From: Akkermansia muciniphila
Lineage (GTDB): Bacteria; Verrucomicrobiota; Verrucomicrobiia; Verrucomicrobiales; Akkermansiaceae
NCBI GenBank assembly: GCA_945888515.1
Contig: CAMDAD010000013.1
Coordinates: forward strand, 22,029-86,028
DNA length: 64,000 nt
Direction: 5' to 3'
The notes below the pieces were generated by a model, which was not told the origin of the DNA, ran no database searches, and saw nothing but the letters and a program-made list of their open reading frames with translations. Made by a program: the position numbers and the translations under genes. Positions 42,803-51,580 of this stretch are shown here, one piece after another; within the stretch, counting starts at the first letter, position 1; every line of letters starts with the position of its first letter.

Positions 42803-43639
42803 CTAGCTCTTGCGCACGAGAAGGATGCGGTCTGGCTGGATCATGATTTTTTTTTCTCTGTAGAGCTGTCCGATCACTTGCTTGAAGGATTTTTTGCTCA
42901 TCTGCAATTGTGCCTTGATCTCTTCTGCTGGGCTGTTGTCGTGAAGAGATAGCTCGCCTGTAAGTTTCATTTTTTCTAACAACTGCTGAGCCAACGGGGA
43001 AATTTTCTTGCGACCTTGCGGCGTGAGTGTCAGGTCCAGTTTGCCATCGGTGCGGGTCTCGCGCACGTAGGCGGTGATGCTCTGACCGTATTCGAGTTTC
43101 TGAAACACTTCGTTCGCGAATAGGAGACCATTGAACTGGCCGTCTACCACGACTTTGTAACCGAGGTCGGTTTTGCCCCACAGCAGTCCCGTGACGGCAT
43201 CGCCATCGCGGTATCGTGCGGCGGCGCTGCGCAGGTGCCGGGCGATACGCTGACTGCCGACAAAGCGACCGCTTTTTTCATCGAGCTGAATTTTTACCAC
43301 GTAGTGACGGCCGGGGATCATCGCTTTGTTTTGTTCGCGATACGGCACCAGTAACTCTTTCGGCAGACCCCAGTCCAGAAACGCGCCGGTGTCGTTCGTG
43401 GCAGTGCAGGTCAGCAGGGCGATGGCGCCTGGCATGGCCAGCGGCATCTTGCGCGTGGCGATCGGGCGATCCGAGGAATCTAGGTAGAGAAAAACATCCA
43501 CGTCCGTGCCGACGTGCAACTCGGGAGTGAATTCGGTGCCCGGCAGCAGCACTTCGCCGAGATCGCCTGCATCGAGATAGAATCCGGCATTGCGCGATTT
43601 CACAATGCGCAAGGTGCAGCGTTCGCCCAAAGTTGCCAT
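42803..43639 (-). CDS. CvfB-like S1 RNA-binding protein
   Basis: 278 residues from M-A-T-L-G-E-R-C. Three S1-type OB folds (about 3-62, 63-125 and 138-210) are followed by a C-terminal winged helix (about 215-275). Motifs include G-F-Y-L-D-A-G-D-L-G-E-V-L-L-P, A-F-L-D-W-G-L-P-K-E-L-L-V-P and G-L-L-F-A-N-E-V-F, characteristic of CvfB/YitL proteins that bind RNA and affect virulence or stress gene expression in Firmicutes. The start at 43639 places the first S1 fold at the N-terminus; an ATG 13 codons upstream is less likely. Confidence 0.88.
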   Translation of the reverse strand: MATLGERCTLRIVKSRNAGFYLDAGDLGEVLLPGTEFTPELHVGTDVDVFLYLDSSDRPIATRKMPLAMPGAIALLTCTATNDTGAFLDWGLPKELLVPYREQNKAMIPGRHYVVKIQLDEKSGRFVGSQRIARHLRSAAARYRDGDAVTGLLWGKTDLGYKVVVDGQFNGLLFANEVFQKLEYGQSITAYVRETRTDGKLDLTLTPQGRKKISPLAQQLLEKMKLTGELSLHDNSPAEEIKAQLQMSKKSFKQVIGQLYREKKIMIQPDRILLVRKS

Positions 43640-43750
43640 GTCCGACCATGCTCGATCACGTCTGTTTTTGCAACGCATTTCCCCGAGGCGAAAAATGTCA
43701 GGACTCCCGCATTACTGCCACTGCTGAAAAAAGCCGCATCATAGGGGTAT

Positions 43751-43796
43751 AAAAAACCATCTGCCTTCCCCACGGTGTAGTAGGAAAGACAGATGG
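43751..43796 (-). terminator. Rho-independent terminator of rpmE2
   Basis: On the minus strand, CCATCTGTCTTTCC pairs with GGAAGGCAGATGG (one internal mismatch) and is followed by TTTTTTATA. It lies 50 bases after the rpmE2 stop. Confidence 0.88.
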
Positions 43797-43846
43797 AAAA
43801 ACAACAATAGACAACAACAAAAAAGGGCAGTGCCTCCTCGGAGCGA

Positions 43847-44116
43847 TTACAGCTTCGGCTTGGCCGCGCGGCGCACGGAGGCACCGAAACGTTTCTGGAA
43901 CTTGTCGATGCGACCTTCTGTGTCCACGAATTGCTTCTGGCCGGTGAAGAACGGATGCGAGTCGGATGTGATACCGACAGTGATCAGATAATGCTCTACA
44001 CCATCGATTTCTTCCTTGCGGTCCGAGGTTTTGGTGGAGCGTGTGACCACGCGAGCACCCGTGGTCATGTCAACGAAAATCACGGGGTGATAATGGGGAT
44101 GAAGATTGCTTTTCAT
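43847..44116 (-). CDS. rpmE2: 50S ribosomal protein L31, type B
   Basis: 89 residues beginning M-K-S-N-L-H-P-H-Y-H-P-V, with the conserved F-T-G-Q-K-Q-F-V-D-T-E-G-R near the middle and a basic C-terminus. The zinc-binding cysteines of the A type are absent, which defines the zinc-independent B type. It bridges the ribosomal subunits. The frame is open upstream to 44248, but only this start fits the family. Its own terminator follows. Confidence 0.95.
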   Translation of the reverse strand: MKSNLHPHYHPVIFVDMTTGARVVTRSTKTSDRKEEIDGVEHYLITVGITSDSHPFFTGQKQFVDTEGRIDKFQKRFGASVRRAAKPKL

Positions 44117-44283
44117 AAAACGAATTGTCCGCGCGGTTCCAACGCGCAGGGGTGGGGATGATAGGAATCTCGTAAAATTTGTCAAGCTCACTGCGAAAAA
44201 ATATGAAAATTTCCGTGAATCGAGCCCGCGAGCCTTGAAATTTTGCAAAACTAAAGTGTTTCGGACCCCACAAACGAGATCAC

Positions 44284-44865
44284 TCAGGCAGGAAACCAGC
44301 TAGGTTCTTGACCGGGCTTCCACTTGATATTGCACCCGCTGGACGGATAAACCTTTGTGGGAAAGGGAGCTCCGGAGAGCATGCCGTCGATCGCGGCTTG
44401 CAGGTCCGCGCCATCGGCGATGCTACCGTTTTTCGGGCGCGAGGCATCGAATTGACCCGCGTAATGCAGGGCGAGGTTCGAATCAAAAAGGAAAAAATCC
44501 GGCGTGCAGGCGGCACCATAAGCCTTAGCGACATCTTGCGTGGCATCAATGACATAAGGGAAGTCCCAGCTGTGCTCGCGCGCGAAGGTTTTCATGAATT
44601 CCGGACCATCCTGCGGGAAGGCATCGAGGTCGTTGGAATTAATAACGACCGTATAGACTCCGTAGGCAAAGGCGCGTGAGGCTAGCTCGCCCAGCGCATC
44701 GGCCAGATGAACGACAAACGGGCAATGATTGCAAGCGAACACGATCAGCGTGCCGTGAGGGCCACGTTCGTGTTGCAGAGAAACGATGTTGCCATCGGCA
44801 TCGGGCAGGGCAAAATCCGGCGCCATGTCGCCCCGCTTCAGTGTAAAGGTAGAATCCACTCGCAT
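44284..44865 (-). CDS. Thioredoxin-family peroxiredoxin-like protein
   Basis: 193 residues. The AhpC/TSA-type fold begins M-A-P-D-F-A-L-P-D and has C-N-H-C-P-F-V (Cys45 and Cys48), where typical peroxiredoxins have a single peroxidatic Cys and thioredoxins C-G-P-C. Y-G-A-A-C-T-P-D-F-F-L-F follows, with a cis-proline T-P. Proteins of this type act on peroxides or disulfides in the cytoplasm. A GTG at 44895 would add ten residues and overlap the upstream dacA stop by four bases with GAGG before it, so translation coupling to dacA is possible. Confidence 0.8.
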   Translation of the reverse strand: MRVDSTFTLKRGDMAPDFALPDADGNIVSLQHERGPHGTLIVFACNHCPFVVHLADALGELASRAFAYGVYTVVINSNDLDAFPQDGPEFMKTFAREHSWDFPYVIDATQDVAKAYGAACTPDFFLFDSNLALHYAGQFDASRPKNGSIADGADLQAAIDGMLSGAPFPTKVYPSSGCNIKWKPGQEPSWFPA

Positions 44866-44891
44866 AAAAAAATGATAGAAAGTCGAATCGC

Positions 44892-45800
44892 TCACGCCTC
44901 ACGTTCCAGAGCCCAGCGCAGGAGATTTTCGGAATCCTTCCAGACGTTGGGGGTATTGGATTTCAATACGACGACAATGACGGCGCGATTATTGAGCTCG
45001 CCCGTGCAAATCAGGCATCGTCCGGCCGCATTGGTGGTGCCGGTTTTCATGCCATTGCAATAAGGCACGGTTTTGAGGATTCTGTTGGTATTTTCGAGTT
45101 TGAGTGTCTTGCCATTATTGTAAGTAAACACCATCTCGCGCGTGCTCATGAAAGAGCGCAATAAGGGCGAGCGATAGGCCTGACGGGCGGCAATGGCCAT
45201 ATCGCGCGCAGTGGAAAATTGATTCGCGTCGGGCAATCCGTGAGGATTCTGGAAACGCGATTGCCGCATCCCCAGCGCGGCTGCCTGAGCATTCATCATC
45301 GCACTGAAATTTTCCTGCGAGCCGGCCACGTCACGAGCGAGCGCGCGGCCGACATCATTCGCACTCTTCACCATGAGCACCTTGAGCAGTTCGCGGCGCG
45401 AATAAGTTTCACCTGGTTTGAGATAGAGCTTGGTGGGCTCGCAATTGCCATCGCTTGCCTCGATTTTTACCTTTTTGTCTATGTCTCCGCCTTCGAGCAC
45501 GCAGAGAGCGGTCATGATTTTCTGTGTCGATGCCACCGGGCGCTGCAAGTCGGCATTTTTTGCATACAGCACGCGACCTGAGCCGATATCCACGACGATG
45601 GCAGACTCTGCTACGACCGGTGGCGGGGCTTTATCGGGAATGCTACCGGGCAAGGGCTGCGGCATATTTTCTGGATTGACTCTCACCGCTGGCTGTCCTG
45701 CGCCTTTTTTCGGTGCGGGATCAGGATTGCCGCCGCATGACGCAACCAGTAGCATGGCAATCAGAGGCAAGTGGGTAAATCGGCAGATACGCTGAAGCAT
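44892..45800 (-). CDS. dacA: D-alanyl-D-alanine carboxypeptidase, lipoprotein (S11)
   Basis: 302 residues. Lipobox L-V-A-S-C ends at Cys22, followed by a proline-rich linker (about 24-62). Active-site motifs are S-T-Q-K (Ser91 and Lys94), S-A-N (146-148) and K-T-G in G-M-K-T-G-T-T. It trims the terminal D-alanine from peptidoglycan pentapeptides, here from a lipid-anchored position in the envelope. The C-terminal membrane-anchoring helix of classic PBP5 is missing, consistent with anchoring by lipid instead. It is divergent from murCB. Confidence 0.9.
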   Translation of the reverse strand: MLQRICRFTHLPLIAMLLVASCGGNPDPAPKKGAGQPAVRVNPENMPQPLPGSIPDKAPPPVVAESAIVVDIGSGRVLYAKNADLQRPVASTQKIMTALCVLEGGDIDKKVKIEASDGNCEPTKLYLKPGETYSRRELLKVLMVKSANDVGRALARDVAGSQENFSAMMNAQAAALGMRQSRFQNPHGLPDANQFSTARDMAIAARQAYRSPLLRSFMSTREMVFTYNNGKTLKLENTNRILKTVPYCNGMKTGTTNAAGRCLICTGELNNRAVIVVVLKSNTPNVWKDSENLLRWALEREA

Positions 45801-45816
45801 GCGGTGAGGATAGGTG

Positions 45817-45882
45817 AAAAACACGGAAGATCAAAGAGGAAAAATAATTCCTCGGGAGGATTCGCTCATCTTTGTGTTTTTT
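45817..45882. repeat. Nested inverted repeat between dacA and murCB
   Basis: Outer arms AAAAACACGGAAGAT (45817-45831) and ATCTTTGTGTTTTTT (45868-45882) pair almost fully. Inside, GAGGAA/TTCCTC (45836-45841 and 45848-45853) forms a second hairpin. The structure lies 17 bases upstream of the dacA start and, on both strands, one arm ends in a T-run, so it may act as an attenuator or terminator within the shared promoter region. Confidence 0.5.
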
Positions 45883-46012
45883 CTGAAATCGGATCGGGGA
45901 TAGCGGACAAATCGCTGCGGCATGCGGCTTGTTCCGCTTTCGGCTTGCTGTCCTAGATCCTGAGTGATACTTCTTTTGACACCGTTTCCCACTTTCGCCT
46001 ACCTCATTTCCC

Positions 46013-48319
46013 ATGACCAATATCAATGACTGGAGCCGTCAACTGACCCAGAAGGACAAGCCCTTACGCGTTCACCTCATCGGCGTGGCGGGATCGGGTA
46101 TGAGCGGGCTGGCGTTGCTGCTGTTGGATATGGGGCACCGCGTGAGTGGCTCGGATCGGGTGACAAGCTCGGAAACAGAGCGACTGCAAGGCGTAGGTCT
46201 GCAATTTTCTTCGCCGCACAGCGCGGAGGCGGTCGATAGCGTGGATCTCGTGGTCTTCAGCTCGGCGATCCGTCCGGAAAATCCCGCGTATGCGGCGGCG
46301 CGCGCGGCGGGGATTCCGTTGCTTCGTCGTGCTGAGTGCCTCGCGGCGATTCTGCATACAAAAAAGGGCATCGTCATTTCGGGCACGCATGGCAAGACGA
46401 CGACTTCCTCGATGACGGCTCACATTTTGCGTGAGGCAGGGATTAAGCCGAGCCACTACGTCGGCGCGGAAATTCCGGTGCTGGGCAGCAATGCGCGCTG
46501 GGAGGAAGAGGGCAGCTACATGGTCGCGGAGGGCGATGAAAGCGATGGCACGCTGGCCTTGTATGAACCAGAATGCTCCATCGTGCTCAATGTGGAACCG
46601 GAGCATCTCGATTACTACCGCGATCTCGATCATATCTGCGAGGTGTTTAAAAAATTGTTAGATCAGACTCGGGGTCGCATCGTTTACTGCAAGGAGTGCC
46701 CGGTCGCCACGCGATTGCAGGCGGATCGCGCGAATGCCGTCTCTTATGGCTGGGACGATGCGAACTATGTCGCCATGGACGTTCGCGAACTGCGCGGATC
46801 GTCGAGCTTTTCCGTTGTGCTCGATGGCGAGTTGTTAGGAAATATCGAGCTCGGCATCCCAGGCCGGCACAACGTGCTCAATGCGCTCGGCGCGATCGCT
46901 CTCGCCGATGGTGTGGGTGCGAGTTTTCCGCTGATCGCTCGGGCGCTCTCTACTTTTGCCGGAGCGAAACGTCGTTTCGAAACGAAGTATCTCTCTCGTG
47001 ATTTCCGCATCGTCGATGACTACGGCCATCATCCCACCGAGCTCGCGGCCACGCTGCAAACGGCGCGCTCGCTCAAGCCGAATCGTGTGGTGGTGCTGTT
47101 TCAACCGCACCGCTACACCCGCACGCAGGCTTTGGCGGATGATTTTGGCAAGGTGCTGCAGGCCGCGGATTTGGTGTTTCTCACGGATGTATATGCCGCC
47201 AGTGAAAAGCCCATCGAAGGCATCAGCGGGCTGACCTTGCTCGATGCGATGAAACACCACGGTGACACCCGCGTGAAGTCCACGCCACTCGTCGCCAGCG
47301 CGCACTATGAGGTCGGTAATGCGTTAGAGCCTGGCGATCTGTTGATCACACTCGGTGCGGGCAATGTGCACGAAGCCGGCACGCGCATCGCGGAGGATCT
47401 GAAAATTTTGGAGGAAATCTTGCGACTCGTTCCCGCCGAGGAAATGTCCGGAAAACTCTACGAGCCGATGCGTCGCCACACCACAATGCTCGTCGGCGGG
47501 CCGGCGCAATTTTGGTTAGAGCCGCACAGTTTCCGCGCGTTTGCGGAGGCGGTCGGCTACTGTCGCGAACGCGGCATCCCCGTGCGCGTGATCGGGCGTG
47601 GTTCGAATCTGTTAGTGCGCGATGGCGGCATTCGCGGTGCGGTGATTCACCCGAGCGGCGGGGTCTTTTCCGATGTTCGTGTGGAGAATGGAAACGTCAT
47701 CGCCGGGGCGGGTGCGCGCTTGAAAAAAGTTGCCAGCGTGGCACAGGCGGCGGGTCTCGGCGGCTTCGAGTGGATGGAAGGCATTCCCGGTAACGTCGGC
47801 GGTGCGCTGCGCATGAATGCCGGAGCGATGGGCATCGAGATGTTTGATCAAGTCGTCGATGTGACCATTCTCGATGAGGAAGGGCAGATCCGCACCCTGG
47901 CCCGCGAGGACGTGGAAGTCCAATATCGCAACGTGCCGTTGCTGCGAAGAAATTTTGCGTTAGAAGTGACCCTCACCGGCCCGCCCGATACCGCCGAGAA
48001 CATCCAGGCGCGCTGGGATGCCTCGCGCAACAAACGCCGCACTTCACAGCCCATCGCTGCCAGCGCCGGCTGTATGTTCAAGAACCCCGAGCCCGTGCCC
48101 GCGGGAAAATTGGTCGATGAGCTCGGCCTCAAAGGCACGCGCCACGGCAAAGCGGAAGTTTCCACCGTGCACGGAAATTTCATCGTCAACACCGGCGGTG
48201 CTCACACTCGAGACATCCTCGCTCTCGTCGAAGAAATCCGTGACAAAGCCCGACAGGAACGCGGCATCGAGATGGAAATGGAAGTCAAAATCATCGGCGA
48301 GGACGAAGCGACGTTTTGA
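46013..48319 (+). CDS. murC-murB: UDP-N-acetylmuramate-alanine ligase fused to UDP-N-acetylenolpyruvoylglucosamine reductase (MurC-MurB)
   Basis: 768 residues. MurC occupies about 1-465: G-V-A-G-S-G-M-S-G, the ATP site G-T-H-G-K-T-T-T (124-131), E-G-D-E-S-D-G-T and D-D-Y-G-H-H-P-T. MurB occupies about 475-768: R-G-S-N-L-L-V-R-D-G-G, the FAD-binding G-N-V-G-G-A-L-R, and A-S-A-G-C-M-F-K-N-P, where the proton-donating serine of classic MurB is Cys, as in some other MurB lineages. The two domains reduce the enolpyruvyl product and then add L-alanine, consecutive cytoplasmic steps. The frame runs through both domains without interruption. A pyrimidine-rich leader TTTCCC precedes the ATG. Confidence 0.95.
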   Translation: MTNINDWSRQLTQKDKPLRVHLIGVAGSGMSGLALLLLDMGHRVSGSDRVTSSETERLQGVGLQFSSPHSAEAVDSVDLVVFSSAIRPENPAYAAARAAGIPLLRRAECLAAILHTKKGIVISGTHGKTTTSSMTAHILREAGIKPSHYVGAEIPVLGSNARWEEEGSYMVAEGDESDGTLALYEPECSIVLNVEPEHLDYYRDLDHICEVFKKLLDQTRGRIVYCKECPVATRLQADRANAVSYGWDDANYVAMDVRELRGSSSFSVVLDGELLGNIELGIPGRHNVLNALGAIALADGVGASFPLIARALSTFAGAKRRFETKYLSRDFRIVDDYGHHPTELAATLQTARSLKPNRVVVLFQPHRYTRTQALADDFGKVLQAADLVFLTDVYAASEKPIEGISGLTLLDAMKHHGDTRVKSTPLVASAHYEVGNALEPGDLLITLGAGNVHEAGTRIAEDLKILEEILRLVPAEEMSGKLYEPMRRHTTMLVGGPAQFWLEPHSFRAFAEAVGYCRERGIPVRVIGRGSNLLVRDGGIRGAVIHPSGGVFSDVRVENGNVIAGAGARLKKVASVAQAAGLGGFEWMEGIPGNVGGALRMNAGAMGIEMFDQVVDVTILDEEGQIRTLAREDVEVQYRNVPLLRRNFALEVTLTGPPDTAENIQARWDASRNKRRTSQPIAASAGCMFKNPEPVPAGKLVDELGLKGTRHGKAEVSTVHGNFIVNTGGAHTRDILALVEEIRDKARQERGIEMEMEVKIIGEDEATF

Positions 48320-48356
48320 GGGAAAGTAGGGCAGGCATCTTGACCGCCTCAACCAC

Positions 48357-48758
48357 TTACAGCTTTTGGGCGGACGGAAGACGGCTCATTTTCAAATCAA
48401 GCGTCAAGACTTTCATTCCGGTTTTGGCATAGTCATCCGCGATCAATCGATCCAGCAAGCCGGAGCTGTGGTCGGTTTGAAGAATCTCGATCACGGACGC
48501 CCCGTTGAGCGGTGAACACAGGCCACTGGTGAACACTTGGCACATGGCTGATTTCGCAGCGGACTTGCTGATGGCATAGTGATGTTGAAGGGCGATGTAA
48601 GCTTCTCCGATCACTTGATTGGAGACAAAAAATTCCGCCTCCGGCTCTTTTTTCAGCCTCTCTTCAAAACGGTGAACGGTTTTCTCATATTCCGCCGCGG
48701 GATCGCCGGTGAGCAGACGAACAAACACCGAGGTATCAATCCCGTAGTGATGGTTCAT
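48357..48758 (-). CDS. vapC: PIN-domain toxin (VapC-like)
   Basis: 133 residues from M-N-H-H-Y-G-I-D-T-S-V-F-V-R-L-L-T-G-D-P. The first PIN acidic residue is the Asp in I-D-T-S; others are Glu in V-I-G-E-A-Y and Asp in R-L-I-A-D-D-Y and T-L-D-L. VapC toxins are ribonucleases cutting tRNA or rRNA. The start overlaps the antitoxin gene by 23 bases, the usual VapBC order. The frame is open further upstream but those residues belong to the antitoxin region in another frame. Confidence 0.82.
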   Translation of the reverse strand: MNHHYGIDTSVFVRLLTGDPAAEYEKTVHRFEERLKKEPEAEFFVSNQVIGEAYIALQHHYAISKSAAKSAMCQVFTSGLCSPLNGASVIEILQTDHSSGLLDRLIADDYAKTGMKVLTLDLKMSRLPSAQKL

Positions 48759-48978
48759 GGCGTTGATTGCGGAAAGTTTCGAGGTCAAAAGCGGCTTGAT
48801 TCTTTCTGATTTGGTCGCGCAGAGGAGCGAGCTTTGAGTGGTCGATCTTGTGCGCCCTGAGAAGGAAGCCATTGTTGCACGGCAGAAGTTCCAGATGGCA
48901 ACCCGGCGTTGCGCCCAGAGCTTCTAATACGGCGGCAGGAAAGGTGGCTTGCCGTTTGCTGGTGACTTTGATGAGCAT
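48736..48978 (-). CDS. vapB: AbrB/MazE-type antitoxin (VapB-like)
   Basis: 80 residues. The N-terminal swapped-hairpin DNA-binding domain reads M-L-I-K-V-T-S-K-R-Q-A-T-F-P-A-A-V-L-E-A-L-G, as in the SpoVT/AbrB family; the charged C-terminal half would wrap the PIN toxin. It would repress its own promoter and neutralise VapC. Upstream lies an AT-rich gap and then a SUKH-like gene on the same strand. Confidence 0.85.
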   Translation of the reverse strand: MLIKVTSKRQATFPAAVLEALGATPGCHLELLPCNNGFLLRAHKIDHSKLAPLRDQIRKNQAAFDLETFRNQRHEPSLRD

Positions 48979-49066
48979 GGCTGGAGTGTAACCCCATTAC
49001 ATTTCATGTCAAATCGTAAGGTGAAAGAAAACTGATTTTGAGCCTCGTTTTACGATTATCAGAAAT

Positions 49067-49441
49067 TTATTGGAAACTGGCTTCGCAATAATCGTAGGGA
49101 AAATCATCTTCACAAACCTTACTAATCCAGTCAGATGGCGATTCGGCCACCTGAATAACCATTTCCTCCACTGGGTAGTTCGCGGCTAAGTACTCGAGTG
49201 CAATGTAGAATACCGCGCCATTCTCACTTTTGGTGTCAATAGCTACGCAGCTACCATCAGGGCAACTCCCCACCAATATGAAACCCTTCACACGTTCCAA
49301 ATGATAATACTCACAAGGAGCCATGATGCTCGCTGCATCCCAAAAGAATCCGTTTTTCCCATGCGGAGCTATGTAAGGAAGTAGGTCATCAATGACTATT
49401 TGCTTTAGGCCTTGGCCCTGTAAATATTGGGTTAATGTCAT
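49067..49441 (-). CDS. SMI1/KNR4 (SUKH)-like protein, possible orphan immunity protein
   Basis: 124 residues. The central F-I-L-V-G-S-C-P-D-G-S-C-V-A-I-D-T-K and following V-F-Y-I-A-L-E-Y strands fit the SUKH fold, whose members are often immunity proteins for polymorphic toxins. No toxin gene is beside it. The coding and flanking sequence is more AT-rich than its neighbours, which points to recent acquisition. A CCTAA/TTAGG hairpin (49449-49460) lies just upstream of the start. Recognition is moderate: short length and no fully diagnostic motif. Confidence 0.55.
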   Translation of the reverse strand: MTLTQYLQGQGLKQIVIDDLLPYIAPHGKNGFFWDAASIMAPCEYYHLERVKGFILVGSCPDGSCVAIDTKSENGAVFYIALEYLAANYPVEEMVIQVAESPSDWISKVCEDDFPYDYCEASFQ

Positions 49442-49692
49442 GATGTAGCCTAAGATTAGGAATGTAATTTTTATGTCAATCTTCTGATTTATGATTCTAG
49501 TGGGGTGATTGGACGTGGCGAATTCGTGAAATGAGTGAATGTGTTAAAAACAGGCGGGAAGCCCGTTTGCCGAAACAGGCGAGATACGCTGTCCTCCTAT
49601 CACACAATTTTTACTCGCGCGGGGAAAGTTTCCTTTCTACTGTCGCGGCACCGCAGCGCTTTACCGCGCTCGTAATTTCACCACTTCACATT
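49442..49692. other. AT-rich spacer upstream of ddl
   Basis: 251 bases. The left part is AT-rich, like the SUKH-like gene. A GC-rich hairpin CGGG-AAG-CCCG lies near 49553-49563. The ddl frame is open through this stretch from 49531 but the residues do not resemble Ddl. Confidence 0.4.
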
Positions 49693-50610
49693 ATGGACAA
49701 AAACACACTCATTGCGGTGCTCATGGGCGGCCCGGGTTCCGAGAGAAAAGTTTCGTTAGCCTCTGGCGCGGCGGTAGTCAATGCCTTGCAGGAAATGGGC
49801 TATCGTGCGGAGGCGGTGGATGTCGAAGGTCCGGATTTCACGCTGCCCGAGGGCACGGGACTGTGTTTCAATGTGATCCACGGCACCTTCGGCGAGGACG
49901 GAACTTTGCAGGCTTTGTTGGAAAAAAAAGGCATGCCATATACGGGTGCGGGAGTGAACAGCAGTCGCGTGGCCTTTGACAAAAATCTCGCGAAGGACAA
50001 ATTCCTCGCCGCCGAGGTGCCGACGCCTGCGGCGGAAATCGTCGATGTCACGAACGGCGTGCGTTTGCCCAAAATGCCGGTACCGTTTGTGGTGAAGCCG
50101 CCGCGTGAGGGCTCGAGCGTGGGCGTGCACATTGTGCTGAAGGAAGAAGACGCGATGAAGGCGATGGAAGATGCCGCACGCTATGGCAATGACATTTTGG
50201 TCGAGCAATACATCGCAGGGAAAGAACTGACCGTCGGCGTGCTGGATGGCGAGGCGCTGCCCATCGTCCACATCGCGCCGCGCAGTGGATTCTACGACAT
50301 GAGCAACAAGTATCCGTGGATGAGCGGAGGCGATGGCAGCGACTACTACTGCCCCGCTGATCTTGATGAGGAAACCACCCGCGCGGTGCAGCGTGCCGCC
50401 GTCGCTGCGCACAAGGCGCTGGGGATCGAGGTCTATTCCCGCGTGGATGTGCTGCTCGATGCCCAAAACCGCCCCTACGTGCTGGAGGCGAACACCATCC
50501 CCGGCATGACCGAGACCAGCCTTTTGCCCAAGGCCGCCGCTGCAAAAGGAATCCCTTTCGGGGATTTATGTTTACGGATTGCTGATATTTCGGTAAAGTT
50601 ACGTTCGTAA
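49693..50610 (+). CDS. ddl: D-alanine-D-alanine ligase
   Basis: 305 residues from M-D-K-N-T-L-I-A-V-L-M-G-G-P-G-S-E-R. ATP-grasp family: F-V-V-K-P-P-R-E-G-S-S-V-G-V (ATP lysine and glycine loop), E-Q-Y-I-A-G-K-E-L-T-V, R-V-D-V-L-L-D and E-A-N-T-I-P-G-M-T-E (metal-binding Glu/Asn). It joins two D-alanines made by Alr for MurF. The ATG at 49693 matches the family N-terminus. ftsQ follows two bases after the stop, so they are translationally linked. Confidence 0.95.
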   Translation: MDKNTLIAVLMGGPGSERKVSLASGAAVVNALQEMGYRAEAVDVEGPDFTLPEGTGLCFNVIHGTFGEDGTLQALLEKKGMPYTGAGVNSSRVAFDKNLAKDKFLAAEVPTPAAEIVDVTNGVRLPKMPVPFVVKPPREGSSVGVHIVLKEEDAMKAMEDAARYGNDILVEQYIAGKELTVGVLDGEALPIVHIAPRSGFYDMSNKYPWMSGGDGSDYYCPADLDEETTRAVQRAAVAAHKALGIEVYSRVDVLLDAQNRPYVLEANTIPGMTETSLLPKAAAAKGIPFGDLCLRIADISVKLRS

Positions 50611-50612
50611 CG

Positions 50613-51563
50613 ATGCCGCGCCGTAGAACAACAAGAGTCCTTCCGAAAAACCGCTCGCGGGTGCTGCAAGCGCGCATTTATTCGCCCCGGATTTTTTGGT
50701 ATACCACGCTAAAATGGCTGATGCGTTTGTTCAAATTTGCCTTCCTTTTCGCCCTCGTGGGCGGTGCAGGTTATGCCATTTGGGACTACGGGAAAAAAAA
50801 CTTTTTGGATAATCCGAAGTATGAGCTGCGAGTCATCAAATTATCGCCGAACAATGCCTTCGATGAATCGGATGTGGTAACGATTGCAGACATTCCCCTC
50901 AACAAGAGCATTTTTGGCATTTCTCTCAGCAAAGTGGAAGAACGCTTGCGCGCGCGGCCAGAGATCACCTCCGCGACGGTCACGCGGGAGTTGCCCGGCA
51001 CGATCCGTATCGATGTGACCGTGCGTCAGCCCTTTGCGTGGATCGAGTGCCGCGCGCATCAGATGGAGGGAAGATCACGCGAAAAAGGCTACCTGATCGA
51101 CCGCGAGGGAGTGCTCTATCGGTGCCCCGCGCTGCAATACGATGCTGCTGTGGTTCTTCCCGTAATCGTGATTGCCACAGAAGAAGCGAGTCTGCTAGTG
51201 CCGGGACAACGCATCGAATCCAAAACGATGAAGCGCTCTTTGCGGTTGTTGACGATTGCCGAGCCCATGACCCGATCAGACTTGCCTTGGATCGATAGCG
51301 TGGAGCCCTATCAGCCCTGGGCGATGAAAGTTTGGACGCGCGATGGCATCGAGGCGATTTTTGGCCTAGAGGATCATCAGGTGCAGATGGAGAATCTGTT
51401 CCTATCGATGAAGCACGCCCGCGAAAAAGGACTTCACATCGCCAGCATCAATTTGATTCCCGAGCGCAATCTCCCCGTGATCCTGCGCTCTAACAATTCC
51501 CAGTCCCCGTTGCGCGTTCGCCCACAAGGTCCGGCAGGCGTGCACGTCATCGAACAACCCTAA
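50613..51563 (+). CDS. ftsQ: Cell division protein FtsQ/DivIB
   Basis: 316 residues. A basic cytoplasmic N-terminus (about 1-36) and one transmembrane helix (about 39-60) are followed by a POTRA domain (about 70-140, with Y-E-L-R-V-I-K-L-S-P-N-N and I-R-I-D-V-T-V-R-Q-P-F-A) and the periplasmic beta domain. In the divisome it bridges early (FtsA/Z) and late proteins (FtsL/B). Position between ddl and ftsA agrees with the classic dcw order. The C-terminus is proline-rich. Confidence 0.88.
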   Translation: MPRRRTTRVLPKNRSRVLQARIYSPRIFWYTTLKWLMRLFKFAFLFALVGGAGYAIWDYGKKNFLDNPKYELRVIKLSPNNAFDESDVVTIADIPLNKSIFGISLSKVEERLRARPEITSATVTRELPGTIRIDVTVRQPFAWIECRAHQMEGRSREKGYLIDREGVLYRCPALQYDAAVVLPVIVIATEEASLLVPGQRIESKTMKRSLRLLTIAEPMTRSDLPWIDSVEPYQPWAMKVWTRDGIEAIFGLEDHQVQMENLFLSMKHAREKGLHIASINLIPERNLPVILRSNNSQSPLRVRPQGPAGVHVIEQP

Positions 51564-51580
51564 CAGATTTTACCATCACC

